Shown: positions 18,652 to 27,585 of the stretch, in pieces
Position numbering within the stretch: the stretch's first letter is position 1
How the letters are laid out: each line of letters starts with the position of its first letter
Assembly (NCBI RefSeq): GCF_023703465.1
Contig: NZ_JAMQGP010000004.1
Location: 1 to 64,000 of the forward strand
Reading direction: 5' to 3'
DNA: 64,000 nucleotides
From: Echinimonas agarilytica
GTDB taxonomy: Bacteria > Pseudomonadota > Gammaproteobacteria > Enterobacterales > Neiellaceae
Translations under genes and position numbers: made by a program
The notes under the pieces: model-generated
Databases searched by the model: none
What the model was told of the DNA's origin: nothing
What the model saw: only the letters and a program-made list of their open reading frames with translations

Positions 18652-19108
18652 AGTGAAAGTTAGAAATCAATCAATTATATTTTTGCTTGTAGTTTTTATA
18701 ACTTTCGGCTTGGTTAAAGGAGTAAACTTAGTCACGTTGGAATACATGAACTCGAATAGTGAATATAAAAAAACTCATGAATCCAAGTTCGAAAAAGGCT
18801 ATTTAACAGAAAAAGAATCTGGAGAATTAAAAGGCCTTGAACAAGCCTATATCAACGACTCAAAGGCTAGAGCAGAACGACAAAATATATTTTACGGAAC
18901 ATTGCTTGTTGGAATGAGTATTTTTTTATTACTTAGTTTTTTTTTAAGTAAAGTTCTTCTAATAAAAGGAAGCACGTTAATAGTTACATCAACTGTTTTG
19001 GTTACAGCTTTTTTTGCAAGTAGCCTGTGGCAAAGCCTCTTTTGGGGAATGTTTTTTTATGCTGGAGTTTGGCTAGGTCAACGTGGGAAAAAACTAGATC
19101 CATCTTGA
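18641..19108 (+). CDS. Candidate immunity membrane protein of the disrupted cassette
   Basis: The 155-residue protein has an N-terminal membrane segment (about 12-33), a charged 60-residue loop (about 35-95) and two or three further hydrophobic segments to the end. I chose the ATG at 18641, which overlaps the stop of the toxin tail; a GTG at 18611 is possible but has no better support. No family is recognised. It would be an orphan immunity gene still able to protect against a toxin this strain no longer encodes intact. The DNA is strongly AT-rich. Confidence 0.55.
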   Translation: MVNRVKVRNQSIIFLLVVFITFGLVKGVNLVTLEYMNSNSEYKKTHESKFEKGYLTEKESGELKGLEQAYINDSKARAERQNIFYGTLLVGMSIFLLLSFFLSKVLLIKGSTLIVTSTVLVTAFFASSLWQSLFWGMFFYAGVWLGQRGKKLDPS

Positions 19109-19175
19109 GTTGCCCGAAGGTTTGGCTTCTTTGGGAGCAAAGAAACGAAAGCCTTTGGGAACAAAATGAGTCAGA

Positions 19176-19201
19176 GCAGTTTAAAATTGATTTTAAACTG
19201 C
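19176..19201. terminator. Hairpin after the orphan immunity gene
   Basis: A perfect 11-base inverted repeat (19176-19186 and 19191-19201) surrounds a four-base loop TTGA. It is AT-rich and lacks a clear T-run, so it may be a weak terminator or a recombination scar. Confidence 0.4.
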
Positions 19202-19255
19202 CAACTTGATTAGTTATTCGAATATTTGACTTAAAGTTTTATTATTAAATTAAAT

Positions 19256-19277
19256 GCCCCTTTTCAGGGGCGTTTTT
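19256..19277 (+). terminator. Rho-independent terminator
   Basis: GCCCC, a six-base loop and GGGGC are followed by GTTTTT. It ends the transcript of the orphan immunity gene at 18641-19108. The gap from 19109 to 19397 holds only this and the hairpin at 19176. Confidence 0.75.
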
Positions 19278-19397
19278 GTGTATACGCAAACTGTAGTGGA
19301 CATTTTAAATAACCAACTATAAGTATTTTTAATGGTTTCATGTATTTTAGTTGTTAGTATGTAATTAAAATAAAAGTCTCTTAAGGAAAAGAAATCT

Positions 19398-19730
19398 GTG
19401 TCAGTTATTCGTCAAGTTTACATTCGAAATTTTAGAGGTATAGAGTCACTTTTTTGGAACCCACATCCAGGTTTAAATTGTTTAATTGGGCCTGGTGATT
19501 CTGGTAAGTCAACCATACTTGATGCAATTGATTTGTGTTTGGGCGCTAGGCGTAATTTTTCATTTACTGATGCAGACTCTGGAGTAACAGCTATTATAAT
19601 AATCGGTAATGGCTGGGCTCTGAGCAACTCTAACGCATTTGGAGCAATAACCAGTGCAGGTGCTTTTTACAAACATGTCATGGCGTGTGGAAGTAACCCA
19701 GACATAATTAGGCAGTGCTCAGGACAATGA
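19398..19730 (+). pseudogene. Truncated OLD-family ATPase fused to an RHS toxin tail
   Basis: A GTG start with AAGGAAAA eight bases upstream begins a frame whose first 60 residues match the N-terminus of OLD/RecF-like ATP-dependent nucleases (RNFRGIES, Walker A GPGDSGKST, LDAIDLCLG). After residue 60 the match ends. The last 50 residues run to a stop overlapping the next ATG (ATGA at 19727-19730), the cassette pattern used by toxin/immunity pairs here. I read it as an OLD gene cut off and joined to the tail of another toxin tip. Neither half should be functional. OLD proteins are known in phage defence. Confidence 0.7.
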
Positions 19731-20510
19731 AAATTCTAATTGTTGGACTAATTTGTTTTTTTGTATGCTGGCCTTGTACCGTTTTAGGCCAGCTTCTTGC
19801 TGTGGCTCAAGTTGGGCAGGTAATTGAGTGGAACGGCTTCCCTGTTTTAATTATGAAAGATGAGAGTGAGCACGTTTCAGAGCTCTCGGATGACAAACCC
19901 CTCAAACCTTAGCGGCTTTAAAGTGCTGGTTTTGGTTTCTCCGTATACTGGATGCAGAGTAACACCTATTGATAAAGGCTTTGTTGATCCTTGTTCTGGA
20001 GAATTTTTTAACGATTTTGGGCATACTCCTCAAACCGATAAGTTTTTACCATCACTTAACCACCGGGTTAAAGGGGCTGAGTTAGAAATTATACTCTCGG
20101 ACTTAAAACTAGAACTTGTAGAAAATTGTGAACAAATTAAAGATTGGCAAGGAATAAAGGACATTGCATATCGTTCCAACGAGAACGAGTTGATATATGT
20201 TTTGTCCTGTGGAGATATAATATGGGGAATAAGTAGCGAAGTTGGCTTTACAATTACCCATCTGCTGTCGGGAATGGGGAGTTTAGATTTAATAAGTAAA
20301 TCCGGCTCAAAAAATGTTGATTTAAATACTTTAAGCCACAATGGCGAAACACCACTTTCCATAGCTGTAAAAATGAAAAAAAAAGTCTCTATTGATTATC
20401 TTATTGAGCACGGAGCTGTTACGTCTGAAATATGTAATTCAGATTTTTGCTCCCCTAGCTTTGAAGAATTGATTGATCAGTTCTATCCAGAGTATGAAAT
20501 AGAAGATTAA
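19727..20510 (+). pseudogene. Frameshifted exported protein with ankyrin-like C-terminus, candidate immunity
   Basis: From the ATG at 19727 the frame gives a Sec signal (MKILIVGLICFFVCWPC) and about 40 further residues, then stops at 19912. A second frame, open from 19860 to 20510, continues with SPYTGCRVTPIDKGF and later an ankyrin-like unit (NGETPLSIAV, IDYLIEHGA). The two frames fit end to end if one base was gained or lost near the C-run at 19898-19903. If they are two real genes, the second would lack a signal and a good start. Its place behind the toxin tail suggests an immunity protein. Confidence 0.5.
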
Positions 20511-20781
20511 TAGCTATAAAAATAATCAATCCATCCAGAAAATATAAATAGATTTGGGGCTTAGTTAACTATCTTATGTATACCTTCCTTTATCAAGAAT
20601 CGCTTAGTTAACCAGTGAGAAGCATTAATAGAGATAGTAAGATAATTCTTTTTTCAGTAACTCCCGACTGGAAGATGAGAAACCAAAGAGGTTAAAAAAT
20701 TGGTCGTATTGATTTGCCCTGGTTCTTCACCAGAACTGCGGAAATCCATTTCAGCAGATCTGGCTGCGGGGTTTCTATTGA

Positions 20782-20987
20782 GCGGAACAGCCTTGCTAAG
20801 GGAGCGGAATTTGCAACTATATATTCCGTTTTTATATGGGGGAGTCAATTTTGGCAGTCTGGCTAGAGGCTCGGAGGGTGGTATGTCTCGATGTCTTTGG
20901 CTCTGTCGAACTCTGAGTCCAAACCAAATGACTCTGACCCCTTTGATGTGTACTGAATAATCCGTTGAGCTATACCGATCCGAGTGG
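20782..20987 (+). repeat. 206-bp repeat preceding orphan tip 2
   Basis: Matches 25862-26067 with a constant offset of 5080 and roughly ten mismatches. The last 35 bases are the RHS core codons LNNPLSYTDPSG. The rest is non-coding and contains GACTCTGACCCC and GGGGGAGTCAATT. These resemble the ends of REP-associated or IS200-like elements, a match made from memory. The gap from 20511 to 20781 in front of it shows no gene I can support. Confidence 0.8.
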
Positions 20988-21933
20988 GTATTTTTTTGAT
21001 AAATTGTTTAAGGGTATCAATAAGGCTCTAGGGAAGTTTGCTCCGTTCGTTGCCGCTGCTCTGATGTTTATTCCGGGTGTTGGGCAATGGGCTGCGGCCA
21101 GTATGTGGAACGCTGCTGCTGTTGGCTTTGTGTCAGGCGGTATTGCTACTGGAAGTCTCAAAGGCGCCTTAATAGGAGCGTTTACTGGTGCTGCTTTCCA
21201 CCAAATTGGAAGCCACTTTAATAACTTGCATGGCGATAATCTAAGAGCCGCTATAGGAGGTTCTTCGGATAAGTTGTACAACTTTGGTGGCAACTTACTG
21301 ACATCAGGACAGGTTGCCGGACAAATAGCCAGTCACGCCGTTGTTGGCGGTGTCATATCTACTTTGAGTGGCGGTAAGTTTGCTAACGGAGCATTCAGTG
21401 CCGCATTTGCCGCAGCACTCAGAGCTAATTGGGGAGGTAATAAATTAAGTGATGGTCAGGCTAAAGGTGAATTAACAGAACAAGAAACTGTAGCTCTTGA
21501 TAAAGACTTGGTTGATTTAAATAAAAAAATTCGATCACTGAAGTCATTTGCCAATAAAGCAGATGCTCTAAAGTGGGCGCATAAAAATATTCATTCATTA
21601 TCAGTTAATCATGATGTGGAAATTGGCGTCAACATATTTGATGATATAGGGAATGTGAGACTAGGAAATGCAGTTACAGACTATTATCGTCATGAAATAA
21701 GTGCTGCTACGTTGTTAACTTCATCAATTAAAGGATGGGAGAAAGGATGGGTTGCAAGTTGGCATTCTCATGCTGCTGGAGAAAGTGGTGGTTTTAGTTA
21801 TCCTGATCATGAACTTTACAGTTCATGGTCACAAAGTAATCCAAATCTGACTTTCCATATGTCTAGAATCAACTTAAATGGTAGTAATCAGTTAGATACC
21901 TATATAGGGGAATACTATGTTCAACGTTTCTAA
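20953..21933 (+). pseudogene. Orphan RHS toxin tip 2 with JAMM/DUF4329-like motif
   Basis: The frame starts in the RHS core (LNNPLSYTDPSG) with a stop codon just upstream (20944-20946) and no ATG or ribosome binding site, so it looks silent unless recombined into the main rhs gene. A glycine-rich pre-toxin region (to about residue 170) is followed by a domain whose end contains HSH, eight residues, then SYPD (21763-21807). This resembles the JAMM metal-binding pattern H-x-H-x7-S-x2-D and the DUF4329 domains of RHS tips, with one extra spacer residue. A metal-dependent peptidase or deamidase-type activity is inference. The partner gene overlaps by 17 bases. Confidence 0.65.
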
Positions 21934-22384
21934 TTGCTATTTATCAATATGCATGGCTATTTTAGTCTCAGGTTCGGTGAAAGCTGAATCGTTAAAAAAT
22001 GTTTTAGCGCCAGTTATCGCTATTGAAGAGAAAGAGTTGCATGATAATGATAAAAAAGTAGTTATTTTAGAGGGCTATTTATTCAAAGATAGAGAGGTTT
22101 ATTTATTTCCAGACTCAGACGCTTTAAACAAGTTTTCGTCTTCTAAACGCGTAACATTAAAAATTGCACTTTTATCTGAAATTTCGGAATTTCACGGGTG
22201 TTTTGTAAGTGTTCTCGGAAAGTTAAAGGTGGTAACAGGGAAGGAAGTGCGTTACATCTTAGAAAATGTAGAATCCATAAAAAGAACTGGGCTATTTTAT
22301 GACATGGCTAAGAGTAGTGATTCGGCAATTCCTCCAAAATGCTATTTACGAGCAATTACGGAAGTGATGCGGAATAATAATTAA
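21917..22384 (+). CDS. Candidate immunity protein for tip 2, exported
   Basis: The 155-residue protein begins with a Sec signal (hydrophobic residues about 8-20, VKAES cleavage region), so it is probably periplasmic. AGGGGAAT lies just upstream of its ATG, inside the toxin 3' end. No family is recognised. Immunity is inferred from the overlap, which repeats the arrangement at 17486. Confidence 0.6.
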   Translation: MFNVSNCYLSICMAILVSGSVKAESLKNVLAPVIAIEEKELHDNDKKVVILEGYLFKDREVYLFPDSDALNKFSSSKRVTLKIALLSEISEFHGCFVSVLGKLKVVTGKEVRYILENVESIKRTGLFYDMAKSSDSAIPPKCYLRAITEVMRNNN

Positions 22385-22395
22385 GCCAAGCCAAC

Positions 22396-22423
22396 GAAAG
22401 CCAGCGGAAGCTGGTTTTCTTTT
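22396..22423 (+). terminator. Rho-independent terminator after immunity 2
   Basis: A ten-base stem with one G-T pair and loop GGAA, followed by a T-rich run (TTTTCTTTT). It ends the tip 2 unit. Confidence 0.7.
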
Positions 22424-22492
22424 ATCTGGCGTTTAGCGCTTCGTGCTTCGCTTCCTTTGGGTTGGTGCCAAAGCTGGCAGTCGCTGCTATAT

Positions 22493-22759
22493 CTATACAG
22501 AGTCCAATTGATTAAAAAATGTTTCGCCATCAACAAGGTCATTTTCGTCTAGATTTTGAAAACGCTTTTTGACAAGCGCAAGCTTTTCAATCTCATCGAC
22601 ATCGCAATCGAGATGATCTTCGCATCGAAAGATTATTTTCTTACGAATAGCATTTGGCCTTTCTGGTGATGGCGTAATTATTTCAGTTCTAATATCGACA
22701 TGCTTTTTATGACAGGCCGAGCACTCAGCATTTTGAAAATCAATTTTGCGTTTCGGCAT
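22493..22759 (-). CDS. Small protein with CxxC-type zinc-binding motif
   Basis: The 88-residue protein has CSACHKKH at residues 13-20 and a second CEDHLDC segment around 46-52, together resembling a small zinc ribbon. CTGGAG precedes the ATG at a good distance. It lies on the opposite strand to the toxin cassettes and has no sign of a partner tip. Function unknown; it is probably passenger DNA of the island. Confidence 0.6.
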   Translation of the reverse strand: MPKRKIDFQNAECSACHKKHVDIRTEIITPSPERPNAIRKKIIFRCEDHLDCDVDEIEKLALVKKRFQNLDENDLVDGETFFNQLDSV

Positions 22760-22812
22760 TTTTTCTCCAGCTTAGTTGTGGTTGATTGATGAAAATCGGC
22801 TTGGTGCCAAAG

Positions 22813-23130
22813 CTAATGGGCTAAAAGAGGCGATGAACTGTTTAGCACCCTAATTTGCACTGGCGAAAAGCCGTGGCGAAGGAGTTCAAAATCATCCAAG
22901 TCGATGATGGCCCGTTTGCCGTTTCCCTTAAGGGCATAATAAGAGTTGCTGGCGGTTATTACTTGCTGAGCCTTAACATCCATCGACACCACTCGTGATG
23001 TTGTCACGTAGTCCCCTTCATAAAAGCGAAAGGTTTGGTCATATTGAACCGTACCGTACAAAACTTCACCGACCAACTGCTCACCATCCATAACAGCAAC
23101 AATGTACCAATTTTCTACGGTGGTGTTCAT
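22813..23130 (-). CDS. Small hypothetical protein
   Basis: The 105-residue soluble protein contains WYIVAVMDGEQLVGEVLYG and a hydrophilic middle section. No membrane segment or known motif is visible. A GAGGG sequence precedes the ATG. It lies 53 bases upstream of the zinc-motif gene on the same strand, so the two may be co-transcribed. The 210 bases upstream (23131-23341) hold no gene I can support. Confidence 0.55.
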   Translation of the reverse strand: MNTTVENWYIVAVMDGEQLVGEVLYGTVQYDQTFRFYEGDYVTTSRVVSMDVKAQQVITASNSYYALKGNGKRAIIDLDDFELLRHGFSPVQIRVLNSSSPLLAH

Positions 23131-23341
23131 AAGCCGACCCTCGCTTTTTGCTTGATGACTTATGGTAGAAAAATATGGATTAAAAACATAGCAAATGCGT
23201 GGATCTAATCTTGAGTTTTTCTTCAGCGTGTTCCGTTCCCAAAGAAAATTTGTTTGCTGAATTAATTTAAAAAAAACAACTGCGTTTTTTCAGCCGAAAT
23301 CGTGCGCTGGGTTAACTGGATTAGAACGCTATCTAATCTGA

Positions 23342-24352
23342 ACTGGTGCAGCGTTAGAACCGGAGTATGCACCAGATGTTGTTGCGGAGGGTGGAAACCG
23401 AATATTGTCGCCTGACAAAAATTATTTATCAGAAGCAGACTCAGTTTCTTTGCTCACTACCTCAGGTCGTACGTCGGGTCAAATATTCACAGCTACAAGA
23501 GACTCAAGTGCTGCAACGGCGTTGGTTTCAAATTACGCAGCTCAGTTGATGTCCAAATATCCTACATTCTGGCCTGAGACGATAAGAGGCCTATTGGTTC
23601 ATTCAGCGCGATGGACTGACAAAATGTATGAGCGCTACGGACTTTTAACTAAAGATCACAAGCAAAAAACGGCAAAGGAAGTCATGCTAAGAACAGTCGG
23701 CTTTGGTGTGCCTGATGTGCAACGAGCTGAATATAGCCTTACCAACCAAGCAACTATTGTTGCTGAGAATTTTATTCAACCATTTGCAGCAGCTTCAAGT
23801 AAATCTTCCGATCCAAAGCTCGGTCGAATGCAGTTGTATCAATTACCCTGGCCAGTGGAAGCATTGAAGGAGCTCCCGCCGGATTCTAATGTAAGGTTAA
23901 ACGTTACTCTTTCATATTTCATTGAGCCTAGTCCTAGTCGAAGGGGTTTTAAGCAAAGATATAGCTACCAGTCGCATGCTTTGCGGTTTGAAGTAATAAG
24001 GCCAGGTCAAACGCTCGAAAATTTTCAGGCAAAAATTAATAAGTTGATGGAATATGACAACTACGATGGTCCTGAAGGTGATAATTCAGGGTGGGAATAT
24101 GGGAGTGCTTTGCGCAAACGAGGAAGCCTTCATTCTGACTTTTGGATAGGATCACCGCAAGACCTAGCAGATATGCATACTATTGCTATATGTCCTGTAG
24201 GAGGTTGGTGGAAGTATAAGACCGCGGAAGATCGTTGGCAAAACGATGTGCGTTATAGCTTAATAATATCTGTCGAAGCGCCGGATATAGAAGTAGACCT
24301 ATACTCGGAAATAGAGACAATGATTGAAAATACAATAGAAATTGAGACCTAG
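23342..24352 (+). pseudogene. 5'-truncated subtilisin-like (S8) protease remnant
   Basis: A 336-codon frame opens right after a stop codon. It contains ALEPEYAPDVVAEGG, then DSSAATALVSNYAAQL, where the serine nucleophile segment of S8 proteases sits. A long C-terminal region follows with LPWPVEALKELPPDSNVR, SYFIEPSPSRRGF and SLHSDFWIGSPQDLA. The catalytic aspartate and histidine parts are missing. From memory this tail resembles the protease partner of AAA ATPase/S8 protease defence pairs (ietAS type). The 3' end is intact and followed within 40 bases by an RHS core fragment. Confidence 0.7.
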
Positions 24353-24390
24353 AAAATCCCGCTCTTTTAACCATGAGAGTTCAGTAGATC

Positions 24391-25599
24391 CATTGTATCC
24401 ATATGAACGGTCGGATCTACGATCCAACTATTGGACGCTTCTTGCAGGCTGATCCGTTTATTCAGGCACCGAAGAATAGCCAAAGCTTTAACCGCTATTC
24501 CTATGTGCTGAATAACCCTCTGAGCTATACCGATCCTACTGGGTACTTCTTTAGTGGATTGAAAAATTTCGTTAAGAAATACTGGAAACCTATCGTGGCT
24601 GCTGTTGCAGCGGTTGTGACCTATGGTGCAGCATCGGGATGGGCAGCGGGCTGGGGGCTAACTACCTCGGTGCAGATCGGTACGGTTTCCATGCATGGTA
24701 TCGCTGTTTATGGCACCAGTTTGTCACTTGGGGGATATATGGCCGCTGGGGCAATATCTGGAGCTATCGCTGGAGCCATATCCTCAGGTACTTTAAAGGG
24801 AACTTTAAGAGGGGCATTTTCTGGAGCGGTGTTCGGAGGATTAGGTTATGGACAGCATGTAGGAGGTTGGAGTAACCCTACGCAATATGCTGCACATGCG
24901 ATGGCAGGAGGAGTGTTGAATGATTTACAGGGCGGTAAGTTCGGTCATGGTTTCATCACTGCTGGAATAATGAAAGCCGCAGGAAAATTCAATACGCAAG
25001 GAACAATATCGCGTACGATTGTTCAAGCGATTGCAGGGGGAACTGTATCTTCAATTACTGGTGGTAAGTTTAAAAACGGCGCACTTACATCTGCAATGCA
25101 ATATGTTGCTAATGAGGCATCATCCCGTTTTCAACACCCCGACTCTAAATTGGCACAAATACTCGGGGATATGTCCGATGAGCTTAAAAGTACATGGAAT
25201 TCGCTAAAGAATGCTTTGTCGATAGGAACTCCAGAGGCCGCAGTGGCAGGTTCCGGAGCTGTGTCTGGACATGTGTTGATTGCTGGCGGGAGCTATGAAA
25301 AAGGAATAGCTACTGATCTATCGGGCAAAGTTTGTAGTGTCGATACTATTTGTGGCAGGCTCGGCCCTGGCTATGGTAGTAGTGTCTCTATCGTTCCCGC
25401 TTTCAGTGGCGGCTCGAATTTGGTGGAGGGTAGTTCTTGGCAATTTGGTTACTATGTGGATGGCCCCGGAGCAAAATATAGTTTCTTATCAGACTTTCAA
25501 TCTATAGCTGTAGGAAAGCCCATAATTGATGTTTACGATACGTCCGTTGGCGCAGGTGGGCAGGCTTGTTATGTCACGGTATCAAATTGTAGTGAGTAG
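24391..25599 (+). pseudogene. Orphan RHS core and toxin tip 3
   Basis: RHS core homology starts at about 24391, just after an in-frame stop (24385-24387), and includes GRIYDPTIGRFLQADPF and DPTG. The next 170 residues are a glycine/alanine-rich pre-toxin region. The last 150 or so residues are rich in glycine and serine and carry cysteines near the end; I do not recognise them. An ATG at 24403 falls inside the core but has no ribosome binding site, so independent expression is doubtful. Most likely a displaced module available for recombination. Confidence 0.65.
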
Positions 25600-25604
25600 A
25601 CTAA

Positions 25605-25766
25605 ATGAAGTTTAGGTTAAGCCGGTTATTGGCTGTGATTCTATTAGTAATTGCACTTTCGGCAACTAGTATAACGGAGTCACATGCTTCGGAGCTAATC
25701 TGGGGCTGCGTAGGGCTACTGTTTGTGGTTTGGATATACATACAGTTGTTCGAGAAAAAGCAGTAG
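25605..25766 (+). CDS. 53-residue membrane protein, candidate immunity for tip 3
   Basis: A short frame starts five bases after the tip 3 stop codon. It encodes two hydrophobic segments (about 7-21 and 32-47) separated by a short polar stretch TSITESHASE, with basic ends. The first segment could also be a signal peptide. It occupies the position of the immunity gene in the other cassettes. The ribosome binding site is weak, and its small size makes this less certain than the others. Confidence 0.5.
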   Translation: MKFRLSRLLAVILLVIALSATSITESHASELIWGCVGLLFVVWIYIQLFEKKQ

Positions 25767-25861
25767 TAAAAACCAAATGAACAAACCAATGGGGCAAGAG
25801 GACTTTCATTGAGAGATCTCTCAACCCCTTTCAGCGGTTTTGGCTTAACCATTTCCGTTTC

Positions 25862-26067
25862 GCGGAACAGCGTTGCTGGACAGGCGGAATTTGCAATTGC
25901 ATATTCCGTTTTTATATGGGGGAGTCAATTTTGGCAGTCTGGCTAGAGGCTCGGAGGGTGGTATGTCTCGATGTCTTTGGCTCTGTCGAACACTGAGTCC
26001 AAACCAAATGACTCTGACCCCTTTGATGTGTACTGAATAATCCGCTGAGCTATACCGATCCGAGTGG
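25862..26067 (+). repeat. 206-bp repeat preceding the duplicated tip 1
   Basis: Second copy of 20782-20987. It joins the RHS core at the same codon as the first copy, immediately before LNNPLSYTDPSG, even though the following toxin tips differ. Confidence 0.8.
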
Positions 26068-27061
26068 TTTTTTCTTCGATAAGCTTTTCAAAAAAATCAA
26101 CCGCGCTCTTGGCGATTTTGCTCCGTTTGTTTCTATTGCAATTGGAATTATCGCTGGACCTTGGGCTGCTCAAGCTTGGCACAATGCTGCGTTGGTCGGG
26201 TTTGCTGCTGGTGGTGTAGCTACTGGTAGTTTGAGAGGTGCACTGGTTGGTGCATTTAGTGCGGCAGCGTTTTACGGGATAGGTCAACATTTCGAAGGGA
26301 TAAAAGCAGACAATGTAGCTGGTAAAGTGGCAAATACTCTCGAAAATGGCTTAACCTCGGCTCAGTTCGCTGGAAAAATTGCCGCACATGCTGCGGTTGG
26401 AGGAATAGCGTCTGATCTCAATGGAGGGAAGTTTGGCCACGGATTTTGGGCTGCAGGAGTAACTCAAGCATTGGGTTCTCATATTGATGGTGTTGATAGT
26501 GGCTCTAGCTTTAGCGTTGCAAGAGTTGTGGTAGCGGCTGTGGTAGGCGGGACTGTATCGAAACTGACAGGAGGTAAGTTTGCAAATGGGGCTGTTACAG
26601 GGGCTTTCGCACGTGCGTTCAACGACGAACTTCACAAAGAGTTGCCTGAAGACATGTCAAGTGCGGATCGCGAAGTAATTGCAGAGGAGCTGTTTGACGA
26701 TGCAGGCAATAGAGCACGGCAACTGCAAACCTGGATTAAAAGCGGGGATTGGGAGAGTGTTAAAGACGCTTACCCATCGCTAGCAAACGAAAGAGGTATT
26801 TCATTGGAAATCGGAGCAAGAAGTTACGTTGATGAATTTCGGCGTATTCAAGCACTAAATGTCGATTTAGTTGTGTCAAAAAATACATATAGACATGCTG
26901 AAAATATAGTTGCACATGGAGCATCTGCAGCAATCAATCCAAACAAATTGAGCATAATTCAATCAATAGCAACATTTTTTGCTCCCACTCCCCCGCCTGC
27001 AATGCGGCATACATTTGTATATGGAAGAGAAACAGTCGATGTTAGATTTACTAAAAGGTAG
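26033..27061 (+). pseudogene. Orphan second copy of toxin tip 1
   Basis: Identical at protein level, as far as I can compare, to the last 340 or so residues of the main rhs product. It begins at the RHS core codons and has a stop upstream and no proper start. An internal ATG at 26192 lies within the glycine-rich segment and is not a believable start. It is a silent copy of the currently installed tip. Confidence 0.85.
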
Positions 27062-27542
27062 TTTGGTTTCAATCACGATGCTTGCTTGTACATCATGTAG
27101 TGCTAGCAGTACTGAATGCGCTAATGTGCTCTCTTTTTTGCAACAAAACAGTGATGTTCCTCATGAGCTAGTACGAGTCAAGCGTAAGGAGTTGCTCAGT
27201 GGATTTTACGAGAGGTTTGGCTCACCATTAGAGCTTGTAAAAAATTTTGATAGCCCTGATTTTCAGTTGGTTATAGATGATATGGAACAGCAATATTTGT
27301 ATTTACTGCTGGCCGAATCTATTGACTATGGCTTTTTTAATGCAGCATTGGCGATCATGAATAAGGTTGACAATTTGTTAGAACCTCCTTTGGGAGTCAA
27401 TTCGGTTTTTTTTAGCATTACCATATCAAAAAATGAAGAGGCTCTTATGCTGATTGAAAGTAACTATGGCGATAATTATAAGGAATACTTAGATAAATCT
27501 TATTGGCATATAAATAACTGTAAAGGACAGCTTGCTAAGTAG
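27039..27542 (+). CDS. Second copy of the candidate immunity lipoprotein 1
   Basis: The same 167-residue predicted lipoprotein as at 17486-17989. It keeps its own ribosome binding site inside the orphan tip. It could be expressed independently of the silent toxin copy if a promoter reads into it. Confidence 0.6.
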   Translation: MLDLLKGSLVSITMLACTSCSASSTECANVLSFLQQNSDVPHELVRVKRKELLSGFYERFGSPLELVKNFDSPDFQLVIDDMEQQYLYLLLAESIDYGFFNAALAIMNKVDNLLEPPLGVNSVFFSITISKNEEALMLIESNYGDNYKEYLDKSYWHINNCKGQLAK

Positions 27543-27585
27543 TTAGTCGATGAGCTAACTAATAAATATATTTCGTTGCTTAGTT

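Noticed and set aside
26192..27061. Independent gene starting at the ATG at 26192
   Set aside because: The ATG lies within the glycine-rich segment, which is continuous with the core codons at 26033. It has no ribosome binding site.
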